Source: JAQAZP01 sp032127265 (lineage in GTDB: Bacteria > Acidobacteriota > JAQAZP01). Taken from it: a stretch of DNA of 23,086 nt. Shown here one piece after another: positions 1 through 7,910 of this stretch. The stretch covers positions 1 to 23,086 of the forward strand of contig JAQAZP010000307.1 of NCBI GenBank assembly GCA_032127265.1, given 5' to 3'. The first letter of the stretch is position 1; every line of letters begins with the position of its first letter. The notes below the pieces were generated by a model, which saw nothing but the letters and a program-made list of their open reading frames with translations, was not told where the DNA came from and did no database searches. Made by a program: the position numbers and the translations under genes.

Positions 1-31
1 CCTGGAAAGACATTAAGAGCTGGAAGAGTAG

Positions 32-107
<76 letters not shown>

Positions 108-159
108 ACTCGTTGCCGCCTTCCCCAGCTCCGGTCGGGAAAAGCTATTCAGGTCTAGG

Positions 160-236
160 TGGTACGCCCGGCAGGATTCGAACCTGCGGCCTTCTGCTCC
201 GGAGGCAGACGCTCTATCCAGCTGAGCTACGGGCGC
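160..236 (-). tRNA. tRNA-Arg (anticodon CCG)
   Basis: A 77-nt cloverleaf on the minus strand. The anticodon stem TCTGC/GCAGA encloses the loop CTCCGGA, so the anticodon is CCG, reading CGG. The T loop has the usual GGTTCGAATCC and CCA is encoded. The acceptor stem GCGCCCG/CGGGCGT ends in a G1-U72 wobble. Confidence 0.97.
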
Positions 237-281
237 ACATATAAAATCCGGAATATCCGGTTTCCTCGGCGGATCGCAAAT

Positions 282-358
282 TGGGGTGAGTGAAGGGGAT
301 CGAACCCTCGACCACTGGAACCACAATCCAGCGCTCTACCAACTGAGCTACACTCACC
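282..358 (-). tRNA. tRNA-His (anticodon GUG)
   Basis: A 77-nt cloverleaf on the minus strand. The anticodon loop is TTGTGGT in stem CTGGA/TCCAG, so the anticodon is GUG. The acceptor has the extra 5' G(-1) opposite C73, the hallmark of bacterial tRNA-His. CCA is encoded at 282-284. Confidence 0.97.
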
Positions 359-391
359 TCATGTATGCCACCTCGCACCCCAAGCTGAAAA

Positions 392-468
<77 letters not shown>

Positions 469-560
469 ACGCTGCAGGCACGGGGCCCGGTCAACTGTCT
501 GTCTCCAACCCGCCGATCAGCGAAGCCCTTGGTAAAAAAGGCGTCCGAAGGCCCGCGACC

Positions 561-637
<77 letters not shown>

Positions 638-650
638 AAAACAGGTGCGG

Positions 651-679
651 AAATTAGCACAGGGCCTCAAGGTTGTCAA
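651..679 (-). promoter_or_regulatory. Sigma-70-type promoter of the tRNA cluster
   Basis: Read on the minus strand, a perfect -35 TTGACA (674-679) is followed after exactly 17 nt by a -10-like TAATTT (651-656). A GC-rich stretch CCGCACC then leads into tRNA-Pro about 14 nt later. A consensus -35 followed by a GC-rich discriminator is typical of stable-RNA promoters under stringent control. The -35 box starts 3 nt after the rdgB stop codon, so the tRNAs need not depend on read-through from rdgB. The -10 match is weak (3 of 6). Confidence 0.7.
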
Positions 680-681
680 GA

Positions 682-1308
682 TTATTCGGCCGCGGCGCCG
701 GGCCCCGAACCCGGACCCTGGCAAATGGTTAGCAGACCAGAGGCCAGCAGGCGGAACGCCTGCCCACGGTGGCTGATCAGGTTCTTCTCGGCCAGGGATA
801 TCTCGGCAGTGGTTTTTCCCAGGTCCGGCACATAAAAAATCGGGTCATACCCGAACCCGCCGCCGCCGCGCGTTTCGGTGAGCAACACCCCTTCGCAGGT
901 GCCGCGATAGCTCTCCAGCAGGTCTCCATGGCGGGAGAGGGCCACACAGCTGACAAAACGGGCCCCGCGGCGGGAAGGTTCCACCCCTTCCATCTCCCGG
1001 AGCACCTGCTGTACCCGGCCCGCGTCATCCAGTCCGGGCCCGCCGTAGCGGGCGGAAAGCACTCCGGGCCGACCGTCCAGGGCATCCACCTCCAGACCCG
1101 AGTCCTCGGCCACGGTGATCAGGCCGCTGCGGCTGCTGTAAAACAGGCTCTTTTGCGCCGCATTTTCCTCGAAGGTATCCCCGGTCTCCTCGGCTTCCTC
1201 TTCGATCCCCTCCTGGTCCAGGGAGACCAGTTCCAGCGGGAGGTGGGCCAGCAGCCGGGCCGCCTCCCGGACCTTGCCCTGGTTGCGGGTGGCCAGCAGC
1301 AGCTTCAT
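682..1308 (-). CDS. rdgB: XTP/dITP diphosphatase, RdgB/HAM1 family
   Basis: Cytoplasmic house-cleaning enzyme of 208 aa. The family hydrolyses non-canonical purine triphosphates (dITP, XTP) to monophosphate and pyrophosphate, keeping deaminated bases out of DNA and RNA. The N-terminus TRNQGKVREAARLL (res 7-20) is the family's nucleotide-binding signature. The acidic catalytic block AEDSGLEVDAL (67-77, Asp69) and the C-terminal GGFGYDPIF with SHRGQA complete it. Length is normal for the family. The ATG overlaps the rph stop as ATGA, so translation is probably coupled. The tRNA promoter begins right after its stop codon. Confidence 0.96.
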   Translation of the reverse strand: MKLLLATRNQGKVREAARLLAHLPLELVSLDQEGIEEEAEETGDTFEENAAQKSLFYSSRSGLITVAEDSGLEVDALDGRPGVLSARYGGPGLDDAGRVQQVLREMEGVEPSRRGARFVSCVALSRHGDLLESYRGTCEGVLLTETRGGGGFGYDPIFYVPDLGKTTAEISLAEKNLISHRGQAFRLLASGLLTICQGPGSGPGAAAE

Positions 1309-2060
1309 CGCCCACCCTCGCTGAAGGGCCAGGCGTCCAGACCGCCCAGCACGGTGCGCTGGAGATCCCGGATGCGCCGCGCACCAGCCATCCCCAGGTC
1401 CACCATCCGGTTCATGCTTTCCCGGGTGAAGGGGTCGCCCTCGGCCGTGCCCTGAATCTCCACCAGGCGGCCGCTGCCGGTGGCCACCAGGTTCAGGTCC
1501 ACCTCGGCCCGGGAATCCTCGCCATAGGCCAGGTCGAGGAGCGGCTCTCCGTCGATCACCCCGGCACTGATCGCGGCCACCGAGTCGGTGAAGGGATTCT
1601 CCGCCACCCGGCCCTCCTTGCGCAGGCCGGCCACAGCCAGGGCCAGGGCCACGAACCCGCCGGAAATGGAGGCCGTGCGGGTGCCGCCATCCGCCTGGAG
1701 CACGTCGCAGTCGATCCAGATGGTCACTTCGCCCAGCAGGTCCAGGCGGGTCACCGCACGGAGCGACCGGCCGATCAGCCGCTGGATTTCCTGCGACCGT
1801 CCCGAGGGCCCACCCCTGGTGGAGTCCCGTGTGTTGCGTGTATCGGTGGACCTGGGCAGCATGGCATACTCCGCCGTGACCCAGCCGCTGCCCGTCCCGG
1901 CACGCCAGCCGGGCACACCCTGTTCCACGCTGGCCGAGCAGATGACCCGGGTGTTTCCCACCGAAATCAGCGCCGAACCCTCTGCCGCCGGCATGAATCC
2001 GGGCCTGATCTCCAGCGGCCGCATCTCATCCGCTGCTCTGCCGTCCGTTCGTTTGCTCAT
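1305..2060 (-). CDS. rph: Ribonuclease PH
   Basis: Phosphorolytic 3'-5' exoribonuclease that trims tRNA 3' ends. The product is 251 aa from the chosen start, against about 240 for the family. RNase PH features run throughout: RPLEIRPGFMPAAEGSALIS near the N-terminus, then RDSTRGGPSGRSQEIQRLIG, VTIWIDCDVLQADGGTRTAS and a C-terminal GTAEGDPF. The start is taken at the second of two adjacent ATGs (2060), just after AGAGGT; 2063 is equally possible, and an upstream extension to 2096 has no ribosome site. It overlaps rdgB by 4 nt. Being followed by rdgB and then tRNA genes fits its role in tRNA maturation. Confidence 0.96.
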   Translation of the reverse strand: MSKRTDGRAADEMRPLEIRPGFMPAAEGSALISVGNTRVICSASVEQGVPGWRAGTGSGWVTAEYAMLPRSTDTRNTRDSTRGGPSGRSQEIQRLIGRSLRAVTRLDLLGEVTIWIDCDVLQADGGTRTASISGGFVALALAVAGLRKEGRVAENPFTDSVAAISAGVIDGEPLLDLAYGEDSRAEVDLNLVATGSGRLVEIQGTAEGDPFTRESMNRMVDLGMAGARRIRDLQRTVLGGLDAWPFSEGGR

Positions 2061-2103
2061 CATACCTCTATTGTGAATTGTCATTGAGAAACGCACTGCG
2101 GAT

Positions 2104-2204
2104 TGTCATTGCCGGCTGTTGATGTTCCCTCGATTTCGCTGAAAATGGGAAGACCCATTTTCTTTTATGCTCCGCTGAGGGAACATCAACAGCCGGCAAT
2201 GACA
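2104..2204. repeat. Nested palindromic element (28-bp arms with an inner hairpin)
   Basis: Positions 2104-2131 and 2177-2204 are perfect 28-bp inverted repeats of each other. The 45-nt centre contains a second perfect hairpin: 9-bp arms at 2141-2149 and 2154-2162 around AAGA. The decamer ATTGTCATTG at the outer end of the left arm also occurs just outside it (2077-2086). No T tract follows either arm. It lies in the 168-nt gap between murI and rph, both read leftward, so it would be transcribed with them. It could be a small non-autonomous mobile element or an RNA-processing structure; the sequence alone does not decide. Confidence 0.9.
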
Positions 2205-2228
2205 GGCGCCAGTTCGTATATCCTGGCG

Positions 2229-3044
2229 TCAAGCCCCGGGCATGATGTCCACCAGCTCCAGCCGATCGATGCCCTGGCCCAGACAGCGCTGCCCCACCTC
2301 GCGGAAACGCTCCGACGCGTCGGTGACGAAGTATTCACGGTCTCCGGCGTCCCCCTCCCCGCTCTCCAGCCCTTCCCGGCGGAGCAGCGCGGCAACCTGG
2401 CCGGCCACCGCCTCGGCCGAGTCGATCAGGGCCACCCGGCCGCCCAGTGCCTCGCCGATGGCCTGCTTGAGCAGCGGGTAATGGGTGCAACCTAGCACCA
2501 GAGTATCCAGCCCTTCGGCCCGCAGGTCGCCGAGGTAAGATTCCACGGTCAGACGGCAGATTTCGTTGTCCACCCAGCCCTCCTCCACCAGCGGGACAAA
2601 GAGCGGACAGGCCCGGGAAATCAGGCGCACCCCGGGGCGCAGGCCGGTGATCGCCCGTTCGTAGGCGCCGCTGGCGATGGTGGCCCGTGTGCCGATCACC
2701 CCCACCACACCGCTGCGGGTGGCCCCGGCCGCCCGCTCGGCACCCGGCTGAATCACCCCCATCACCGGCACCGGCATCTCCTCCCGCAGCCGGGGGATGG
2801 ACACCGACGACGCACTGTTGCAGGCCACCACCAGCAGCTTGATCCCCTTACCCAGCAGGAACCGGGCGTTTTGCAGGGAATAGCGGATGATGGTCTCGGG
2901 CGACTTGGTGCCATAAGGAAGGCGGGCGGTATCACCGAGATAAACCAGCCGTTCGCCGGGAAGAGAGGCGGTGATCTCCCGCAGCACGGTGAGCCCACCG
3001 ATGCCCGAATCAAAAATACCAATGGGTCGAGAGTCCATGATCAC
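2229..3044 (-). CDS. murI: Glutamate racemase
   Basis: Cytoplasmic PLP-independent racemase that makes D-glutamate for the peptidoglycan stem peptide; 271 aa, a normal length. The sequence shows GIFDSGIGGLTVLRE (res 9-23) and the two catalytic cysteines in VVACNSAS (Cys75) and LGCTHYPLL (Cys186, with His188). LGDTARLPYG is the usual substrate-pocket segment. The start is GTG at 3044, overlapping the stop of the upstream gene as GTGA; an in-frame ATG at 3038 is an alternative that loses two residues. It sits in a run of cell-wall genes with the GerMN protein and the amidase. Confidence 0.96.
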   Translation of the reverse strand: MIMDSRPIGIFDSGIGGLTVLREITASLPGERLVYLGDTARLPYGTKSPETIIRYSLQNARFLLGKGIKLLVVACNSASSVSIPRLREEMPVPVMGVIQPGAERAAGATRSGVVGVIGTRATIASGAYERAITGLRPGVRLISRACPLFVPLVEEGWVDNEICRLTVESYLGDLRAEGLDTLVLGCTHYPLLKQAIGEALGGRVALIDSAEAVAGQVAALLRREGLESGEGDAGDREYFVTDASERFREVGQRCLGQGIDRLELVDIMPGA

Positions 3045-3751
3045 CCGGTTCCGGCATCAGCCGCCGCTTCGCCGGTCTCCTCCGGCGGAGTCTCCGCACC
3101 GCCGGGCCCGGACAGGGGTGACCCGACCATGGAGAGATCCATTCCGAAGGGCCGGTCAAGGCTCAGGTGGCCGGCCAGGGTTTCCAACTCCCGGCCTTCC
3201 ACCAGGAGCTTCACCCGGCGAATGGAGGGGAAGTTAAAGGTCAGCGAGTTGACCACGGAATAGACCGCCGCCCGCTCACCCCAGACTCCGCCCGGATGGG
3301 CCCGGCTCATCGCGCCGTTGAAATCGACCACCGCCAGGCCGTCTTCAAAGAGGAACAGCGACCGCAGCCTGGTCCCCGGCGGCAGGGCGGAAACCGCCCC
3401 CTTGCCGGCGGGCCCCCGGGCCAGCAGTTCGATGGCCTGCTTGACCTGATCGGTGAGCCGTTCGGTGCGGAAGATCTCGTTCTCCTCCGGCAGAAGGAGA
3501 TTTCTCGTGGAGGACTGGTAGAAGATGAAGACCTTCAGCCGGTTGCCTTCCCCGGCGCCGGGCTGCTCGAGGGCGGCCAGCCACTGGGAGCCGGAATCGT
3601 CCGCCGCCGTATTTTCAGGTGCGGGGGCGGAACCATCCCCTTGCTCGCGGCCGCAGCCCCAACCGGCAACTAGGCAGAGCAGGAGCAAACAGACCAGGAC
3701 AGGCAGGCAATGACCGCCGGCACTGAGCATCGACCTGTATCGGGCTGGCAT
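3041..3751 (-). CDS. GerMN domain-containing envelope protein
   Basis: A 236-aa exported protein of uncertain function. An N-terminal hydrophobic segment (about res 15-32) ends at Cys33 in VAGWGC; this is an imperfect lipobox, so a lipoprotein is possible but not certain. A short Ala/Gly/Asp-rich linker follows, then a GerMN domain (about res 70-200) with LKVFIFYQS, ELLARGP, LPPGTRL, VVDFNGAM and VYSVVNSLTF. GerMN domains occur in GerM and LpqB and are linked to cell-wall processes. The ATG at 3751 is chosen because GGAG lies 9 nt before it; a TTG at 3766 would add five residues. It starts 18 nt after the amidase stop and overlaps murI, so it belongs to the same cell-wall transcript. Confidence 0.88.
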   Translation of the reverse strand: MPARYRSMLSAGGHCLPVLVCLLLLCLVAGWGCGREQGDGSAPAPENTAADDSGSQWLAALEQPGAGEGNRLKVFIFYQSSTRNLLLPEENEIFRTERLTDQVKQAIELLARGPAGKGAVSALPPGTRLRSLFLFEDGLAVVDFNGAMSRAHPGGVWGERAAVYSVVNSLTFNFPSIRRVKLLVEGRELETLAGHLSLDRPFGMDLSMVGSPLSGPGGAETPPEETGEAAADAGTG

Positions 3752-3769
3752 CGGGTGGTGCTCCAAGCT

Positions 3770-5359
3770 TCAGGGGCGGGCGGCTGCGGCGCCTCCCTTG
3801 GACATGGTTTCGTAATCCCGCTTGAAGGCGAGCACGCTGCGGTAGAGCGCGGTGGCGATGCGCTCGCGGAACGATTCCTTGAGCAGCAGCAGTTCCTCCT
3901 CAGGATTGGTGATAAAGGCCATTTCCACCAGCACCGCCGGCATGGTGGCGCCTTCCAGCACCCGGAAAGGGGCTTGCTTGATGCCCCGGTTCGGCGTGTT
4001 GAGCAAACGGTTCAGTTCCTCCTGGATCCGCTCGGCCAGACGGCTGCTCTCCAGCAGAAACTCGGTCTGGGCCAGGTCCCAGAGGATCATCTCCAGACCC
4101 TCGCCGGCCGCGGCCGGATTGCTCACCGCCGCCGCGACACGGTTTTCCAGGGCGGCCAGGTTGCGGGCCTCGACGTCGGTGGCTTCCGCGCTGAGAAAAT
4201 AGGTCTCGGAACCCCGGGCGCCGGAGCTGGTGGAGGCGTTGGCGTGCAGGCTGACAAACAGGTCGGCCTGCTGGTGATTGGCCAGGGCGGTGCGGGACGT
4301 GAGGGGCAGCATCTGGTCGCCTTCCCTGGTCAGGTACACCTCGAGGCCGGCCTGGTCACGTAGCATCCGGGCCAGCCGGGACGCCACGTCCAGCACCACG
4401 TCTTTTTCCATCAGGCCGGTTGATCCCACGGCCCCGCTCTCCGATCCGCCGTGGCCGGGATCGATGACCACCGAGCGCAGCAGACGAGGGCCGCTGTCAC
4501 CGGCTGCGCGGTGGCGGGACTCGGCAATGCGCCCCTGGTCATCGGGAATGGGGATCGCGTCGTCGGAGCCGGAGGTCCGGCGAAACAGTTCCAGAAGCAG
4601 CTCTCCGCCCGTGCCCCGCTCCCGGACCCGGTGCAAGTGGAACCGCGGCCCGAAGCTGACCAGAAACCCGTCGGTACCGTCCGGCAGGCGGCCGAAGCGG
4701 ATGTCCTCGATGACACCGTTGCCCACATGGGTGTTCTGAAAATCGGAGCGCAGGGCCTGGGCCAGGGGAAAGTGGACCGAGGCGCCGTCGGCATCCACCG
4801 CCACCCGGCCGCGGGCATCGCCTGCCCAGCGGAAGCGGAGGGTGCTGAGTTCGTGCCCCAGCTCGAGATCCAGTTTCACGTCCAGCGGCCCGGCGGTGCC
4901 GAAATCAAGCAGCCGTCGCTCCTCGTCCCAGGTCGCGCCGCCGGGGTAGAGCGCGCCGAAAACCCGTTTGATGAAAACGGGCGGGACAAATATCCGCCCC
5001 TCCACCAACCGGGGGGCCGGCTTGATGAGGAAGAGCCGCTCGCCCACCGTGGTCAACGATTCCTTCATCGAGAGCATCGCCTTGATCCCGCGAAACTCGA
5101 TGACCACATTGACCACCTCGTCGTCATAGAGCAGCGAAGCGCCAAACAGGCCGGCCAGGTCGTCGAGACCCACGTATTCATCGTCATCGAGGAGGTAGAC
5201 GGGGACCTGGTGGATCACGCCGTCGATGCGCAGGGTCAGCTGGCCCGTCGATTCCCGGGCCGTGAGCGCCGGCGCCTGAAGGAGCAGCAGAACGGAGAGG
5301 AGCATCACAATGCAGTTGTGTCGGCAGGTGAACAAACGTTTTGATCCGGGTTTCGGCAC
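3770..5359 (-). CDS. N-acetylmuramoyl-L-alanine amidase, AmiC-type (Amidase_3)
   Basis: Zinc amidase that cuts the bond between N-acetylmuramic acid and the stem peptide in the periplasm, used in daughter-cell separation and wall turnover. It has 529 aa. An export signal (about res 15-34) is followed by a beta-rich region resembling a copper-amine-oxidase-like N-domain (about 40-155), an AMIN-like region (about 158-262), and the Amidase_3 domain (about 295-515). Zinc ligands are visible as His303 (DPGHGG), Glu318 (MEKD) and His372 (LHANAS); the catalytic Glu is Glu479 in VLVEMAFITN. The GTG start has GGAG 7 nt upstream. It is the first gene of the run with the GerMN protein and murI. Confidence 0.93.
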   Translation of the reverse strand: MPKPGSKRLFTCRHNCIVMLLSVLLLLQAPALTARESTGQLTLRIDGVIHQVPVYLLDDDEYVGLDDLAGLFGASLLYDDEVVNVVIEFRGIKAMLSMKESLTTVGERLFLIKPAPRLVEGRIFVPPVFIKRVFGALYPGGATWDEERRLLDFGTAGPLDVKLDLELGHELSTLRFRWAGDARGRVAVDADGASVHFPLAQALRSDFQNTHVGNGVIEDIRFGRLPDGTDGFLVSFGPRFHLHRVRERGTGGELLLELFRRTSGSDDAIPIPDDQGRIAESRHRAAGDSGPRLLRSVVIDPGHGGSESGAVGSTGLMEKDVVLDVASRLARMLRDQAGLEVYLTREGDQMLPLTSRTALANHQQADLFVSLHANASTSSGARGSETYFLSAEATDVEARNLAALENRVAAAVSNPAAAGEGLEMILWDLAQTEFLLESSRLAERIQEELNRLLNTPNRGIKQAPFRVLEGATMPAVLVEMAFITNPEEELLLLKESFRERIATALYRSVLAFKRDYETMSKGGAAAARP

Positions 5360-5434
5360 GTCTTAACTCCACCACCCCTGGTCACTGGCCCGAAATTTAT
5401 ACGAGGTGGAGTCTATGGCATCCGGCCTGACCGG

Positions 5435-6805
5435 TCAATCCACCACGTAGCCGAGGGCCTTCAGCTTTTCCAGGTCCTCCTCGGCCAGTTCCGGGTCCTC
5501 CCGGTGCCGGCGGGCCAGGGCGTCAAACACGTCCTGCTCCCAGGCCGCCAACGGCGCAGGCAACGGCTCACCGGGCCGGGCAAGGTTGCGCGACTCGCCC
5601 GGGTCGGCCTTCAGAGCGTAGCGAAAGAACTCCCCTGCCGAATCGTAGCGGACGGTGGTCTTGTCGTTCCCGTGGATCCGGCTGATTTCCAGCGGCCCGC
5701 GGACCCGGCCCTTGTCCACATTTTTGCGGCGCAGCACGGCCCCGCGCTGGGCCTGGTAATAGCATGGTTCCTCGGCCAGCAACCGGTGACCGGCACAGAC
5801 ATCGGAGAGGTCCCGCCCCTGCATTGAGTCCGGCGGTTTCATTCCCAGCAGGCCCAGGATGGTGGGCGCCAGATCCAGAAGCGTCACCTGGGACCGCAGG
5901 TGCCCGCCGGACGGAATCACCCCTGGATAGACGATACCCAACGGAACCCGCAAGCTCTCCTCGAAGCAGACCTGTCCGTGGCCCCAAACCGAGTGCTCGC
6001 CGAGGTTTTCGCCATGGTCGGACATCAGGACCACCAGGTTGCCCTCGATCAGGCCCCGCTGCTGGAGACCGTCCAGCAGTTCACCCACCCGGGCATCGAC
6101 GTGGGCCACTTCGGTGGCGTAGCGCTGCCTGGCATTCGCCGGGCCGCCGCCGGTGATGCCGGCCCGCTCGGCATAGGCCCCGTGAAAACGGTAGGGCGCG
6201 TGGGGTTCGATGTAGTGGACCCAGATGAAGAACGGCCGCCGGGGATCCCGGGTCCCGTCAGCCCATTGAAACACCGTACCGTTGACCAGGGTTGCCGAGC
6301 CCTCGCTCTTGAACAGCCAGCGCCAGCGCTTGCGGTCAAATGCCTCGTGGTAAGACTGGAAGGAGCCGCCGAGATTGGAGAGGTGATCGCGCAGAGTCCA
6401 GTTGCTGATCACCGCGGCGGTCTGGTAGCCCTGGCTGGCCAGCAGCCCGGGCAGGGTGGTCAAACCGGCATAGACCGGCACCCCGTTTCGGGTGGAGCCG
6501 TGGCGGTGCGGGTGGAGCGAGGTGAGCACCGAGGCCACCGCCGGCGTGGTCAGGGGCACCGGCGTGCGTGCAGTCTCCATCACCACGCCGCCGGTCAGCA
6601 GGGCATCCATGCGGGGGGTGAGTGGGCGACGGCAGCCATAGGCGGTGAGGTGGTCGGCCCGGAGCGTATCGACACAGATCATGATTACCGAGGGCTGTGG
6701 TGTGGGTTCGGCAGCGCAAAGCAGCAGGGGGAAGAGTCCGCTGATCGCCAGACAAACAGCGATGGCCCTCATCCGGAACACTGGCCTGCATTCCTTCGAT
6801 CTCAT
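5435..6805 (-). CDS. Exported sulfatase-family (alkaline phosphatase superfamily) hydrolase, Thr-type
   Basis: Predicted secreted metal-dependent hydrolase or transferase of 456 aa. It has a signal segment (about res 12-33; CLAISGLFPLLLCAAEP), then the sulfatase fold: metal-binding VDTLRADH (Asp46), the nucleophile region, WVHYIEPHAPY, SDHGENLGEH, LDLAPTILGLLG and a typical C-terminal LKALGYV. The formylglycine motif CxPxR is replaced by TTPAV (res 86-90), so it is unlikely to be a true sulfatase; superfamily members with Thr here are often phospho-transferases or phosphodiesterases. The start is uncertain: ATG 6805, ATG 6772 (which begins directly at the signal peptide) or TTG 6856; none has a clear ribosome site. 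The substrate is unknown. Confidence 0.85.
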   Translation of the reverse strand: MRSKECRPVFRMRAIAVCLAISGLFPLLLCAAEPTPQPSVIMICVDTLRADHLTAYGCRRPLTPRMDALLTGGVVMETARTPVPLTTPAVASVLTSLHPHRHGSTRNGVPVYAGLTTLPGLLASQGYQTAAVISNWTLRDHLSNLGGSFQSYHEAFDRKRWRWLFKSEGSATLVNGTVFQWADGTRDPRRPFFIWVHYIEPHAPYRFHGAYAERAGITGGGPANARQRYATEVAHVDARVGELLDGLQQRGLIEGNLVVLMSDHGENLGEHSVWGHGQVCFEESLRVPLGIVYPGVIPSGGHLRSQVTLLDLAPTILGLLGMKPPDSMQGRDLSDVCAGHRLLAEEPCYYQAQRGAVLRRKNVDKGRVRGPLEISRIHGNDKTTVRYDSAGEFFRYALKADPGESRNLARPGEPLPAPLAAWEQDVFDALARRHREDPELAEEDLEKLKALGYVVD

Positions 6806-6884
6806 GCTCGTGTCCGCACCCCCGGAGTCAACGGGCCAATCCCGGCACCGGCGCAATGAGATTCGCCCCTACAGGTGATGGATG

Positions 6885-6908
6885 AAATAAAAGTCTAGCG
6901 TGAACGCT
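6885..6908 (-). terminator. Weak intrinsic terminator-like hairpin after the DUF3014 gene
   Basis: On the minus strand a 5-bp stem AGCGT/ACGCT is followed 4 nt later by TTTTATTT, just downstream of the DUF3014 stop codon. The stem is short, so this is only a candidate. Confidence 0.35.
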
Positions 6909-6916
6909 CGCCCGAT

Positions 6917-7744
6917 TCAAGAAACAGGGGCCGCGGCCGGCTTCATCTCCAGCAGTTGTACCACCTCGGTCAGCCACTGCCGGATACGGCGCGCGTTTTC
7001 CGGTCCGGTGCGCAGCAGCTGTTTCTGGGCCGGAGAGAGCGCTTCCAGCCGCGGGTCGGCATAGGCAAAGGTGGTGACCTGCCGCACCAGCAGTATCGGC
7101 CCGTCCGGCTCCGGGGTGCGGAGCAGGTGGCGCAGGGCCCCGGTGACCGCCCGGTGAAGATTGGCATCGGGGTAGCCCAGTTCCTGGTAGGCCTGGGCCA
7201 GCATGGGGTAGAAGGTGCTGTAAAGCTCAACGCAGTCTTTGGGAGAAAGAGAAAGGGCCAGACCGGTCAACATGTCGTAGCGGCCGGCATTCTCCTCGCT
7301 GAACACGAACGCCTCACCCGCCGTGCCCGGGGAGAAGGAGCCATCAGGGGCCAGGGCGGCGAGATGCCGGGCCGGGGTGGCCCCTTCGGCGATGTTGTCC
7401 ACCGCGGTGACAAAGGTCCGGGCCAGGCCGTCCAGGGCCAGCATCCGGGTCAGCTGCGGGTGGCCGGACAGTTCGCGAACGATCCCGCGCAGCACCGTGT
7501 CGCTCTCGGCCAGGGTCAAACCCTCAGCGTTCCAGCGGGGGATCTCCGGCGGCGCCGGCGGCGGCACCGACTCTTCCGGCAGCTGGTCCTGCGGTCCGTG
7601 CTTGTCCAGGTTTTCCCTGGCCGTTTCAGCCGCGGGCGCCTTGGCCGTCCTGATCTGCTGCTGCTTGTAGTAGGTAAAGAAAGCCAGCAAGGCCACGACC
7701 ACCACCAGGGCGGTTCCGATGACAAAAATTCGGGTGCGCTCCAT
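6917..7744 (-). CDS. DUF3014 domain-containing membrane protein
   Basis: A 275-aa protein of unknown function. One transmembrane helix (about res 7-25) follows a short MERTR start, so the rest is probably periplasmic. A charged, proline-rich linker (about 28-80) leads into the DUF3014 region, recognised by LDGLARTFVTAVDNIAEG, the aromatic YDMLTGL segment, YPMLAQAYQELGY and LRHLLRTPEP. The ATG at 7744 is chosen because AAGGAG sits 8 nt upstream; a longer reading to 7825 has no such site. It stands between the sulfatase-family gene and the CNNM/CBS gene on the same strand; a functional link is not evident. Confidence 0.88.
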   Translation of the reverse strand: MERTRIFVIGTALVVVVALLAFFTYYKQQQIRTAKAPAAETARENLDKHGPQDQLPEESVPPPAPPEIPRWNAEGLTLAESDTVLRGIVRELSGHPQLTRMLALDGLARTFVTAVDNIAEGATPARHLAALAPDGSFSPGTAGEAFVFSEENAGRYDMLTGLALSLSPKDCVELYSTFYPMLAQAYQELGYPDANLHRAVTGALRHLLRTPEPDGPILLVRQVTTFAYADPRLEALSPAQKQLLRTGPENARRIRQWLTEVVQLLEMKPAAAPVS

Positions 7745-7910
7745 CCTCCACTCTCCTTCTCGTCCCGGTGGGTGCACATGCGGCAACCTTGCCGCCGTCG
7801 AATCTGACGATAACAACTGTTTCAATTCAATACGTGAATCTGCGGATTGCGTTCAGTGATTCAGCAGGATACGGGTCCGGTCACGCCCTGACCCCGTCGG
7901 GGTGCATGCG

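Noticed and set aside
2104..2204. Ordinary intrinsic terminator of murI
   Set aside because: The arms are far longer than needed, a second hairpin is nested inside, and there is no T tract after either arm.
5396..5401. TATAAA as a -10 box for the amidase gene
   Set aside because: No -35-like hexamer lies at a workable distance; the nearest TTGACC is about 31 nt upstream.
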